From the NCBI GenBank assembly GCA_030704615.1, contig CM060733.1:25730001-25794000 (forward strand): 64,000 nt of DNA. The letters are read 5' to 3'. The stretch comes from Takakia lepidozioides (taxonomy: Eukaryota; Streptophyta; Takakiopsida; Takakiales; Takakiaceae). Under the pieces are notes generated by a model. It was not told the origin of the DNA. It ran no database searches and saw nothing but the letters and a program-made list of their open reading frames with translations. The position numbers were made by a program, and so were the translations under genes. Below, piece after piece: positions 1-9,843 of this stretch (positions are counted from its first letter, which is position 1; the number at the start of each line of letters is the position of its first letter).

Positions 1-167
1 CTCTGTCCCTACCTTCTTCAGTGATTGATGCCTCGACAATCAAAAATATATAATTGTCCACCTCACTGCAAGGAGCTGACAGTAGTAATAGCGAGGGAGA
101 AAGCGAGGATGAAAATTTGTGACAAAGTTCTCCATGCATCTTGTTTTGTGCTGCTGGAGGCATTCAC

Positions 168-629
168 CTTTCTGCCCTTGTCAAACCATTAACTGGGGTT
201 TGAAACATAATTCTTCCATAGCTCCTCATGTCTATTCTTGCTTTTTGGATGTTTGCCTGCAACTGCAGTACCACTAACATATCAAAACAGTTGGATAAAC
301 AAGAGATCCACCTGGACGTATCTTAGGAGACCCATAAAGAAGTGTGCATGCTCCTAGGGGAACCTTTGTAGCAAGGTGAAAATTTAAAAGGCAGATGGGG
401 CAAACTCACAGTTGTCACCTATTGCATGTGATGGAGGACCAATTAAGCCTAAATAGGCTAAAGAAGAAAGGTACTCCCCACAAACCCTGAATCTAGTTGC
501 ATGATAATTACCTTTAGCTGCAACCAGCCTTTCCAATACATCCTCCACCCACATAGGTTTCTTGTAGCTATCACTCCACATTGCCTGGTTGGTACTCTTC
601 TGCTTGAAATGTGGTCCTCTATGTGGGAG
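168..629 (-). pseudogene. 5' internal exons (PDF motif halves) of a PPR-DYW gene running off the left edge, with a premature stop
   Basis: Two predicted exons on the minus strand. Exon 2 (629 to 512) follows a GTGCAG acceptor. It encodes the second half of an OSB-type PDF motif (GPHFKQK ... AMWSDSYKKPMWVEDVLERL) and ends at AAAG|GTAATT in phase 1. Exon 3 (262 to 168) follows CTGCAG. It encodes a second PDF first half (EELWKNYVSNPS...) and ends at AAG|GTGAAT. The codon that is Gln in the sister copies (PSQ) is TAA here (189-191), so the copy is broken unless that exon is not used. The layout, including the phases, is the same as gene B at 11381-11837. The bases next to position 1 (reverse strand) match those just before B's PPR exon, so the PPR-DYW exon should begin just left of the window. 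Domain identity is reasonably clear; the splice model is inference. Confidence 0.6.
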
Positions 630-1046
630 CTGCACATGCACTCCATCCCTGCCTCCTTCAATGGTCCTTGTCTCCGCATGTAAATGCAATATCTTGGCTC
701 TCATTACAAGTAGATGACAATGACCACCGCTAATCTGCTGTTTATAGCAAGCATCCCACTCCTACCTAATGTACACTAGTTCTATCCCGAGAGACTGCAA
801 AAAACATTATGAGAGGAGGGACACAGCATGTCAGCCAGGTCCGGCATGGCTCAGGCATACCCTTTTGGGTATTTGAGACAGCCTGGAATTTCCAGAGTGC
901 TAGGGAACAGAGTGTTAACTAGCGTGCTGGCATTGGCCTCACCCTGAACAGCATGAGGTTGTCCCGACAGTGCTCCATTATATTGCCTCAACTTCAACAG
1001 ATTCGAGTGTGGTTGAGTCAGTATTGAGAAATGGCAGACAAGAGAG

Positions 1047-1666
1047 AAATAAAATGGTACTTCATAACGTGGAACGCTCCAAGAGCTTATAGAACAATAG
1101 AGAGAAAGAAACAAGAAAGAGAGAGGGGCCCTCCACAAGCAGCCCAAAAGCAACTATTGCTCAAGGGATTGTCTAGAGCAATGCTTCATGCAGGTAAGCT
1201 ACCAAGCATCTCTGATCCTCGTAATGCAAGACCTCTGTGAGGGATTGGGTGTCACGGAATAGACAATTGAATCTCCCACGGATCTCATAGTAGAAAGGGC
1301 AGTGAAAGAAGGAAAGTTCTTCACTTTCGATTTCCTTGTTGTTCCCAGCGCAAGCGGGGCATAGGCGGTCCTCACGTTGCAGGCTTACATGGGCTCAGAG
1401 CAGTAGGAAAGTGCATACAATGCAGGATGACAGTAGAGGGCCATTCATACGGTAGGGTATTGCAGACTGTGGGAGCCCCACCGAACCTCCCCAAAGCGCT
1501 CAGAAGAGAGGGAGATAGAGCTGCAGATAGGCAACCGGGCCGCAAGTTTCTATCGTCACGGAGTACCAAGAATGTCTCCCGATAGAACTGCAGTTTTGTT
1601 GTTAGAGTGGCTGGTTTCCATATCCGCCTGACGTGAAGTTCCAGAAGTTCTCGGCTGATGCATTTC
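1047..1666 (-). mobile_element. 3' fragment of a LINE (family 2), zinc-knuckle end
   Basis: Read on the minus strand, one frame encodes a C-terminal LINE zinc-binding segment (REDRLCPAC ... ESEELSFFHCPFYYEIRGRF). This precedes a non-coding tail that contains a TTGGGCTGCTTGTGGAGGGC segment. Frameshifts and stops break the upstream coding part. The same 3' tail recurs at 2560-2845 (+) and 26585-26645 (-), which defines a family. It sits in the putative intron of the left-edge PPR gene, between short TC-rich repeats, at the site where gene B carries a different LINE. Family assignment beyond 'non-LTR retrotransposon' is not attempted. Confidence 0.65.
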
Positions 1667-1760
1667 GAGAGAGACCCTTGCCACTACCGTTAATTTGTGA
1701 GAAATTTTTCAAAGCATCTTCTCGACTAGTCTGTCTCTTCTCTAATTAATAGACATTCAC

Positions 1761-2027
1761 CTTATTGCGATTGTCCAACCCTTGACTGGGGTCCGCAAAA
1801 TACTCGTTGCAAAGCTTCTCCACATCTGTAATTTGGATTTTCGGATATTTGCGCTTGTGACCTCCTTGCTCGTTCCCCTCTCCATAATCTGCGCCATCAT
1901 CTACTGTCTCCACTGCCCCGCAAGTTGACCTGAGACTTTTGGAAGCAAATCTCAAGACTGGCAAATGCACAAGGCACCCATAGATTATGGACAAGCCACA
2001 CCACCTTCTTGAAGTTTGAATCGGCAA
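1761..2027 (-). CDS. Predicted first exon (PDF-motif first half) of the left-edge PPR-DYW gene
   Basis: The minus-strand frame encodes the conserved segment found upstream of the PPR genes: an R/S-containing leader (RRWCGLSIIYGCLVHLPVLRFASK), then KYPKIQITDVEKLCNEYFAD and PSQGLDNRNK, ending at AAG|GTGAATG in phase 0 (donor at 1760-1755). It is homologous to the exons ending at 6745 (A), 7864 (B) and 33133 (E). The segment is the first half of an OSB-type PDF motif; the two Trp of the WWDNR core are GL here. The leader could act as an organellar presequence. The true start codon is uncertain because the homology to B's upstream sequence (7290-7330) is interrupted by a deletion near 2030. Confidence 0.5.
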
Positions 2028-2559
2028 AGTGGATTTGATAGGACTGAATGACGTTTAATGAGAGATTGCTTGTGGGGACCTCAAATGAAGTTCTCTTGCC
2101 TACAAGATGTAGTAGACGTTTGACTGTCTTGTTGCAAGCATCTTGGCAGTAAGTTCCGGAATCATCCCGCAAGAATGCATGTAAAAGCGCCCTCCGTGGA
2201 GAGATCAGGCTTTTGCTTCTATGACATGTAGAAATCGCTAGGTAGTAGAGAGACGACCCAGTCAACTATTTACTCGATGGTACGATGTGTCTCTGCCTGT
2301 GATTTCTACGAGTTCATGCGTCGGTACGTGCATCTCAAGCTGTAGACACCTGACATCAAAATTTCTGATTTTTGGCTTCTAGCCGAATCCTCAATTTAGC
2401 TCAACACAAGGATCAAACTAGGCATGCCCAGCATCTACTTGTCAGATAATCAATCAGCACAAATTCTTTCTTTCAACTGCACTCTTTATCACCCTCATCT
2501 TTAAGGTGGCAAACTTTCTTTCTGAAGTATTCTAAACTAGTCAGTGGTTAGTTCTACCC

Positions 2560-2845
2560 TGTCCCATGAGTGCTGACAGTTTGTGCCCGGTTTACTCTAG
2601 AAATGACAGAAGGGAGATTGAAACTGAAGCTCTCTTCTTTCACTGCCCTCCCCACTATGAGATGCGGTAAAGATACTATTGCCTATTCCAGGACCGCCAA
2701 TCCCTTGCCAAGGTGTTCTACTAAAAGGATCAGACATGCTTGGTAGCATATCTGCAGGTTATGGTACATCTAAGATAATCCCTTGATGAATAGTTGTTTT
2801 TGGGCTGTTTGTTAAGGGCCCCACTCTATTTCTTTCTTTTCTCTT
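2560..2845 (+). mobile_element. 3' stub of LINE family 2
   Basis: Contains a degenerate zinc-binding segment (around 2620-2675: ETEALFFHCPPHYEMR) and the non-coding tail with TTTTTGGGCTGTTTGTTAAGGG. Both match the reverse complement of 1047-1250. It lies immediately downstream of PPR gene A. It is 5'-truncated with no coding capacity left. Confidence 0.6.
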
Positions 2846-2914
2846 GCAAGTTCTTATGAGCTTCCCGAGGACGTTAGAAGTCCCTTTCTTTCTTTTTCAT
2901 GCATGTTACAAGTT

Positions 2915-5900
2915 TCACCAGTAATCCCCACAAGAACATGCCCCGTCTTGAAAGTGGTGAAAGCGGTTGGCATCCCGTACAACAATTGCTCGACTGGCAA
3001 TTTTTGAGATGAACTTGGTGGCCGTGTGGCAGTCACCACACACACGAAGATTCTTGATGATGCGGAGAGGCATCCCAGGGGATGTGGTAATCAGCCCAAA
3101 AGCAATGGCCAGCTTCTCACTGTGGTAACAGAGAGAAAATTCCTTTTCGTCCTCTATCACATCATGCAATACAAACCGCGTGTCAGGCAAGTACCCTGCC
3201 TCCTTCATCTGCCCAGACAATTTTTCCAGCTCAGCATGGATGTCCTGAATTCGTGGATGTAATTGGTCTCCTAAACTGAATGTGTGCACCTCATTATCCA
3301 CCTCAATGCAACTGCGACCTGGCTCCTTTCTCACACCTCGGACCTGCATCAATTTTCTCACCTTTGCAGTATCATCCCATCTGCCAGCTGCAGCATAGAT
3401 GTTGGACAGCAGCACATAAGTTGCAGCATCCTGTTGATCCCACTTGAGAATGCGTTTTGCCGCACGTTCTGCCACCTCCACATTGACATGAACTCTGCAA
3501 GCACCAAGCAAGGCCCTCCACACCACAGCATCTGGCTCAGTTGGCATTTTGTTGATTAAGTCCTCAGCATCATCCAAGCACCCTGCACGGCCAAGAAGGT
3601 CCACCATGCAGCCAAAATGCTCTACTGTAGGAGTGAGGCCATGATCTCGGGTTAGGGATTCCCAGTAGTGTCTGCCCTCGTCCACTAGGCCCACATGGCT
3701 ACATGCAGAGAGAACACATACAAAAGTTATATCATTCGGCTTGAACCCTTCCTGTTGCATTTGTTTAAATAAATCCAGGGCTTTCCTACCACACCCATGC
3801 TGCGCATATCCTGTAATCATTGTGTTCCATGAGACTACATCTCTTTGAGTCATATTGTCAAACACCTGCTTTGCATCATTTATGCTCCCGCATTTGGAAT
3901 ACATATCCAACAGGGTATTTTCCAGAATGCTATCTTGCACAATTCCACCTTTCAGGATGTCAGCATGCACCAGTCTGCCCTTCTCCAGGGCTGCCAGGCT
4001 GGCACAAGCATGGACAACGCAAATGAATGTGACCTGGTCAGGTTTCACTCCTTCCTGTATCATTTGCTCGTAAGTCTCCAAAGCCTCCCTACCACATCCA
4101 TGCTGGGCATATCCTGCAATCATGGCATTCCATGAGATCGCACTTCTTTGACCCATGTTGTCAAACACTTGACGTGCATCAGTTATGCTCCAGCATTTGG
4201 CATACATGTCCACCAGGGCAGTGTTCAGAATGATATCTGGCTCTATTGCGGCTTTCATGATGTCAGCATGGACCTCTTTGCCCTTCTCCAGGGCTGCCAG
4301 GCCTGCGCAAGCCTTCAGAACACAAACAAACGTGATTTGATTGGGTGTCACCCTTTCCTGTATCATTTGCTCATAGATCTCCAAAGCCTCCCTACCACAC
4401 CCATGCTGGGCATATCCTGAAATCATCGCATTCCATGAGACCACACTGCGTTGAGCCATTTTGTCAAACACTTGACGGGCCTCCTCAATGTTCCCGCATT
4501 TGGCATACATGTCGAGCAGGGCCGTATCTAGTATGGTATCTGGCACAATTCCAGCTTTTTTGATGTCAGCATGGACCTCCTTGCCCATCTCCAAGGCTGC
4601 GAGGCTTGCACAGGCATTAGCAACACAGACAAATGTGACCTTGTCAGGGGTCACCCCTTGCTGAATCATTTGCTCATAGGTCTCCAAAGCCTCCCTACCA
4701 CACCCATGCTGGGCATATCCTGTGATCATTGTGTTCCATGAGACCACACTGCGTTGAGCCATATTGTCAAACACACGACGGGCATCCTCTATGTCACCGC
4801 ATTTGGCATACATGTCAACCAGGGCAGTATCCAGAACAATATCTGGCACAATTCTGGCTTTCATGATGTCAGCATGGACAACTTTGCCCTTCTCTAGGGC
4901 TGCCAGGCTTGCACAGGCATTGACAATGCAGATGAACGTGACCTGGTCCGGTGTCACCCCTTCTTGTATCATTTTCTCATAGGTCTCCAAAGCCCCCTTA
5001 CCAAACCCTTGCTGGGCATATCCTGCAATCATTGCACTCCATGACACCACATTTCGTGTAGCCATTTTTTCAAACACTCTGTTTGCATCATATAAGCTGC
5101 CACATTTACAATACATGTCGATGAGGGCAGTTTCGAGTATGGTATCAGGCACAATTTCGGACTTCGTGATATCAGCATGGACCCCTTTGCCCTTCTCCAG
5201 CACTGCCAGGCTGGCACAAGCACCAAGAACGCAAATGAATGTAACATGGTTTGGTGTCACCTTTTCCTGTATCATTTGCTCATAAGTCGCCAAAGCCTCC
5301 CTACCACAGCCGTGCTGGGCATATCCTGCAATCATGGCACTCCATGAGACCACATTTCGTTGAGTCATACTGTTGAACACTCGATTTGCATCATCAATAC
5401 TCCCGCATTTGGCATACATGTCCACCAGGGTATTCTCCAGAATGATACCTGGCACAATTCCAGCATTCTTAATGTCAGTATGGACCTCTTTGCCCTTCTC
5501 CAGAGCTGCCAAGCTGGCACAAGCATTGAGAGCACAGACAAATGTGACCTTGTCAGGGGTTACCCCTTCCTTTATCAATTGCTCATAGACCTCCAAAGCC
5601 TTCCTACCACACCCAGAGTGGGCATATCCTGTGATCATTGCATTCCATGAGACCACATTTCGTTGAGGCATATTGTCAAACACTTGACGTGCATCATTTA
5701 TGCTGCCACATTTGGCATACATGTCGACCAAGGCAGTGTCCAGAATGATATCTGGCTCAATTCCAACTTTCATGATGTCAGCATGGACCTGTTTGCCCTT
5801 CTCCAGGCCTGTCAATCTGGCACAAGCCTTCAGAACACCGACGAATGTAACCTGATTGGGTGTAACCCTTTCCCGAATCATTTGATCATAAGTCTCCAAA

Positions 5901-6436
5901 GCCTCCCTGCCACAACCATGCTTAGCATATCCTGCTACCATTATATTCCATGTATGCAAATTTCGTTTACGCATTTTGTCAAACACTAGGCGTGCTTCTT
6001 CAATGTTTCCACACTTGGCATGCATGTTGATGAGGGTGTTCAGTAGAAAGATGTTTGGCTTGAATCCACTTTGAATCATATGGGCATGCACCTGCTTTCC
6101 CTGTGTTGGACTTCTCATCTTGATACACTCCTGCAAGAGACACACATAAGTACTGGTTTCTGCAGAAATACCCCTTTGTTTCAAAACGTGCACTGCATCT
6201 TCCAGTTTTCCTGCCTTACATAGGGTCCTCACATGCCCACAAGTGCCAGAAGAGTTCTTGTGGACTCCCTCTCTTGCTCCTCTGACAAAAATAGTCTCAG
6301 TGGAATTGCCTGATTCAAATAACTGTGCTGTCCCTGCTTCCAGTTTGACATCCTCCCATGGAAGTTGCTTGTGTGTATCAACCCACAATGCATCAATGGT
6401 GCATTTGTGCTCGGAACCTGTTTCTCTACGATGGAT
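2915..6436 (-). CDS. PPR-DYW protein A, main exon (8 PLS modules, E1/E2, DYW)
   Basis: Encodes about 1173 residues of a PLS-class pentatricopeptide protein. After a short basic/acidic N-terminal part come eight tandem ~101-residue PLS modules (WNxMIxGYAxHGCGxxALETYEQM / VTFVCVLxACASLAALEKGKEVHADI / LVDMYAKCGSI-DARQVFDNM). Then follow L2/S2, E1/E2 with the PG box (RKEPGRSCIEVDNEVHTF) and a DYW domain with the HxE (HSEKLA) and CGDCH zinc/deaminase motifs, ending GACSCGDYW. Such proteins bind organellar RNA and deaminate specific cytidines. No ATG opens the frame: an in-frame TGA lies just upstream and the first codons are GTG CAG. I therefore place a GCAG|ATCCATC splice acceptor at 6437/6436, joining in phase 0 to the exon ending at 6745. 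The joined PDF motif is degenerate on this side (ETGSEHK where others have GPDFKHK). Confidence 0.96.
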   Translation of the reverse strand: MHRRETGSEHKCTIDALWVDTHKQLPWEDVKLEAGTAQLFESGNSTETIFVRGAREGVHKNSSGTCGHVRTLCKAGKLEDAVHVLKQRGISAETSTYVCLLQECIKMRSPTQGKQVHAHMIQSGFKPNIFLLNTLINMHAKCGNIEEARLVFDKMRKRNLHTWNIMVAGYAKHGCGREALETYDQMIRERVTPNQVTFVGVLKACARLTGLEKGKQVHADIMKVGIEPDIILDTALVDMYAKCGSINDARQVFDNMPQRNVVSWNAMITGYAHSGCGRKALEVYEQLIKEGVTPDKVTFVCALNACASLAALEKGKEVHTDIKNAGIVPGIILENTLVDMYAKCGSIDDANRVFNSMTQRNVVSWSAMIAGYAQHGCGREALATYEQMIQEKVTPNHVTFICVLGACASLAVLEKGKGVHADITKSEIVPDTILETALIDMYCKCGSLYDANRVFEKMATRNVVSWSAMIAGYAQQGFGKGALETYEKMIQEGVTPDQVTFICIVNACASLAALEKGKVVHADIMKARIVPDIVLDTALVDMYAKCGDIEDARRVFDNMAQRSVVSWNTMITGYAQHGCGREALETYEQMIQQGVTPDKVTFVCVANACASLAALEMGKEVHADIKKAGIVPDTILDTALLDMYAKCGNIEEARQVFDKMAQRSVVSWNAMISGYAQHGCGREALEIYEQMIQERVTPNQITFVCVLKACAGLAALEKGKEVHADIMKAAIEPDIILNTALVDMYAKCWSITDARQVFDNMGQRSAISWNAMIAGYAQHGCGREALETYEQMIQEGVKPDQVTFICVVHACASLAALEKGRLVHADILKGGIVQDSILENTLLDMYSKCGSINDAKQVFDNMTQRDVVSWNTMITGYAQHGCGRKALDLFKQMQQEGFKPNDITFVCVLSACSHVGLVDEGRHYWESLTRDHGLTPTVEHFGCMVDLLGRAGCLDDAEDLINKMPTEPDAVVWRALLGACRVHVNVEVAERAAKRILKWDQQDAATYVLLSNIYAAAGRWDDTAKVRKLMQVRGVRKEPGRSCIEVDNEVHTFSLGDQLHPRIQDIHAELEKLSGQMKEAGYLPDTRFVLHDVIEDEKEFSLCYHSEKLAIAFGLITTSPGMPLRIIKNLRVCGDCHTATKFISKIASRAIVVRDANRFHHFQDGACSCGDYW

Positions 6437-6645
6437 CTGCACCCACAGTGCATCGCTACCTTCTTCAGCTCATAGTGCTCGTGCAAAGCCATTGAAAATG
6501 AAGCTACAGGGAATTGCGAATTGATGAATGCGTTGGCATTGTCAACTGAGAGAGCATGAGGTTGATGTAGCACTGCTCCATTAGACTGCAATAAATGTAA
6601 AACATGCAAATGTGGTTTTAATGTCAGTCACTGTTGGAGGGGGGT

Positions 6646-6648
<3 letters not shown>

Positions 6649-6677
<29 letters not shown>
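6649..6677. repeat. (GA)n microsatellite in the predicted intron of gene A
   Basis: About 29 bp of uninterrupted AG dinucleotides lie inside the predicted 308-bp intron (6437-6744). The corresponding intronic position in gene B and the left-edge gene also contains TC repeats. Confidence 0.9.
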
Positions 6678-6680
<3 letters not shown>

Positions 6681-6744
6681 TCTGGCCACTCTCCTTAATT
6701 TGCGAGAAATTTTTCTAGAGCTTTGTTAGACAACAGGCATTCAC

Positions 6745-7080
6745 CTTATTGCCTCCAACGTCCCACCATTGACTGCGGTCTGCAAAATTCTCGTTCCAAA
6801 GCTTCTCAACGTCTCTAATTTCGCTTTTGAGATATTTGCTTTTGTGGCATCTCTGTTCATTCCCCTTGCCATAAGCTACGCACTCCTCCTGCCCCCCAAT
6901 CAACCTGAAACTATTTGAAGCAAATCTCAACGCAATGCCGCTCCAGAAATGCACAGGGGTCCCGTACAGAGTGTACAGACCAGAGCTTCTTGAAGATCTC
7001 AGCACAGGGTGTGGCTTGCAATTAGCGTCGTCTTGAGGGGGCTTGTGGGTGCCCACGCTCACTACGTCATGCGCTGCCAT
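6745..7080 (-). CDS. Predicted exon 1 of PPR gene A (leader plus PDF first half)
   Basis: Open frame from ATG (7080-7078, MAAHDVV...) to AAG|GTGAATG at 6745/6744, 112 codons, phase 0. The middle is Ser/Arg-rich (HPVLRSSRSSGLYTLYG, ALRFASNSFR), compatible with an organellar presequence. The end reads DVEKLWNENFAD-RSQWWDVGGNK, the first half of an OSB-type PDF motif. Joined to the main exon it gives a protein of about 1285 residues. It is homologous to the exons at 1761-2027, 7511-7864 and 32906-33133. The leader extends upstream of 7080 in frame but without another ATG before a stop. Gene B's exon 1 starts divergently about 430 bp away. Confidence 0.6.
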
Positions 7081-7510
7081 GCCCGCTCCTTCTCCGAGAC
7101 TCTCTTCAAACAAAGTTACATAATTTGTTAACCCACATCACACCCGCACGCCACCGACAGAAGAGAGGGTGGCTAACTCTGTGCGATCCTGTGCTTGTTG
7201 GGCGGGTATCACATTACTGTGAGGTATGTAAGATTGTTCCATTTTTGGCCGTTTGTTACATCACATAGAAATTTTATTCCGCAACGTTATTTCAGTGGTC
7301 TCAATCCATTTTGCCGATTCAAACTTCACGGTAGTGACTCGCATCCATGGAATTCATTTACCCAACTTCTGCTTCCAGATGCAGCTGTCTCCAACTTTGG
7401 ATCCAGGCAGGGCAACAGCAACAAGTCGTAGTTTGTTGTTGTTTGAAGAAAGTGTTGGGGAGAATGGCCCGGGTCGAGAAGGAGCAGGCACGGCAGCGCA
7501 TGCGGTAAGC

Positions 7511-7864
7511 ATGGCACACCACACATGTTCTCCAGGCGTTACGGGCTGCACTCACAAGCATACCCGACACTTCACTGCTTCCAAGCCTGACCCTGTGCTG
7601 AGAGCTTCAAGAAGGTGTGGCCTGTCCGCTCTCTACGGGGCCCCAGTGCATTTTCCAGCATTGAGATTTGGTTCAAAATGTCTCAGTTCCACTGCGGGGC
7701 AGTGGAGACCAGTAGAAAACTCGGGCGCAGCTTATGTAGAGGGGAACAAGCAAGGAGGCCACCAGCGGAAATATCCAGAAAGCCAAATTACAGATTTGGA
7801 GAAGCTTTGGAACGAGTATTTCGCGGACCCCAGCCAAGAGTTGGACAATCGAGGCAACAATAAG
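7511..7864 (+). CDS. Predicted exon 1 of PPR gene B (leader plus PDF first half)
   Basis: 118 codons from ATG 7511 (MAHHTCSPG...) to AAG|GTGAATACC at 7864/7865, phase 0. The frame is open further up to 7253, where another ATG exists. It includes the family leader (HFTASKPDPVLRASRRCGLS, ALYGAPVHFPALRFGSK) and the PDF first half (ITDLEKLWNEYFAD, PSQELDNRGNNK; the usual WW is EL). I propose it splices to 11381, across a 3.5-kb intron enlarged by a LINE insertion at 7969-11076. The bases flanking the LINE match the intron of the left-edge gene copy. Confidence 0.55.
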
Positions 7865-7970
7865 GTGAATACCTGTTTATTTTACAGCAGAAGCAGACAA
7901 GAAGATGCTCTGAAAACTTTTCTCACAAATTAACGATGGTGGCAAGGGTCTCTCTCTCTCTCGTGTCTAT

Positions 7971-9331
7971 TGGGGGACTTCAATGCCCGGGTGGGCAAAG
8001 GGATCCATCAGGACGATATCATTGGACCTTTTGGTGAGGACGAGCTGAATTCTAATGGCAGACGGTTAATTAACTGTCTAGAAGAGCTTCAGCTTTTGAC
8101 CTTGAATAACAGGACAAGAGGTGACCAAGTGCAGTGGACTCGTGAGAAACCCCAAACTGGGGAACGTTCCATTGTGGACTATATCATAATGGACAAAATT
8201 TTGTTCCCCCAGTGTGCCAATGTGTTGATCGACAGAACTGATATTGGTACCTCTGACCACTTCCTGGTTTGGACTGAGATCGAAAGGTGTTTTCCCACCA
8301 CCAAGAGATCTGTGAAACGTTCGATTCGGAAGTGGCGCATTGAAAAATTCCACAATGAGGAGGTCAAGGCTGAGTACGTCCAGGCCTTGCAAGAGGCTCT
8401 CATTTTGTCCAATCGCTCCAAGAACTTCAGTCACGCTCTGTTAACGCAAGAAATGAAGTCGAAAGAGCAGTGGACTCTTGGGAGAGTTTCGTTTCCTCCG
8501 TGGCTGATCATTGGGAGGAAACTAATTGTCTGCGGTAGAGCAGTTAATTGGTGGACCAATGAGATTAAACTCAAGATAGCTGAGAGACGAGCCCTCTATA
8601 AAGAGTGCCGCAATTTGGAAACCAACAGAGAATTGTGGGCGAGGTACTACCAGCTCCGTAAAGATATCAATCAGCTTGTTAGGTCTCAGAAGAAATTATA
8701 CTGGGACAAGTTATACAGTGAAATAAACTCAAACCACCATGGTGGTAATGACAAGAAATTCTGGTTGGCCCTTCAACGTTTGTACAAGCCGAAAAACGGT
8801 CAGCAAGTACAAGCGCTGAAGACTACTAAAGGTGCAGTGGTGACTTCATCGGTTGACATTGTCAAAACCTTTGAAACTCACTACAGTATCCTTGGCAGAA
8901 CTTCTAGGTCTAACAGTGAGGGGTCTTCTGCTGAATGGAGGGACACAGTTGGAAAAACTGTTCCTATGATTCAAAACAGCCCTGATGAACTGGAGTATAT
9001 TTCAATGGCTTATAATGCTCCCATTAGTTCTTCTGAGATTGTGGAAGCAATTGAACATTTAAATGGATATAAAGCTGGTGGACCTGATGGTATTGTCAAC
9101 GAGCTTATCAAGCACAGTGGCGATCCCATGATAGAGGCCCTAGTTCTCCTCTTTAACCTTATCTGGAAGACTGAAATGATCCCCTTTCGCTGGCGACAGG
9201 GGGTCATTGTCAATCTATACAAGAAGGGTGACAGAGAAGAACCGGGGAACTACCGTGGCATCACACTCCTCAATGCTGTTGGCAAGACATTCTGCAGAGT
9301 TATGAGTACTCGTCTCGAGGTTGATCTGTAG
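7971..9331 (+). pseudogene. LINE ORF2, first part: endonuclease C-terminal half and RT N-terminal half
   Basis: A continuous frame from the truncation point encodes ~450 residues. The catalytic-domain end of an APE-like endonuclease (D-F-N, S-D-H motifs) comes first. A linker rich in charged residues follows, then RT motifs 0-2 (YKAGGPDGIVNELIK, RQGVIVNLYKKGDREEPGNY, RGITLLN). It stops at TAG 9329-9331. The same frame then continues with the RT motif A segment (YVFFLDVKKAYDTVW) up to about 9560. The N-terminal half of the endonuclease is missing, so the product would not support target nicking. Confidence 0.85.
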
Positions 9332-9843
9332 TCTAGAGGTTGTTTCCACGAAGGCCAAGCTGGCTTTCGGCGAAACAGGGGCTGTGTGGATCATATCTTC
9401 ACTCTAAGCCAGATTATCCAGGGAAGGAAAAAAGAAGGGAAACCCACTTATGTCTTTTTCCTGGATGTCAAAAAGGCTTATGACACAGTGTGGAGAGATG
9501 GCCTATGGTTCCGCCTCTGGTCTTGTGGGATCAAGGGAAAGATGTGGAGAGTTGTCCACACCAACTGTTAACAGACAGAAGTCCAACTTCTTTGACATAG
9601 ACCAAGGTGTAGCTCAAGGATGTACTCTCTCCCCTCTGCTCTTCAATGTTTTCATCAATCAACTCCTCGAGGATGTGGAAAGTGAGGGATTTGGGTTAAG
9701 GGTGGGTGATACCACCATACCAGCCCTTATGTTTGCGGATGACTTCGCAGGCATAGGGGAGACTCCAACCAATCTCCAGGAGTTGATTGATTGCGCGAAG
9801 AGATACTTTGATCTTTGGGGGCTAGAGGCTCAGCAAATGTGCA

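Noticed and set aside
1031-1240. Plus-strand 69-codon frame
   Set aside because: Lies antisense to a LINE 3' end and its non-coding tail.
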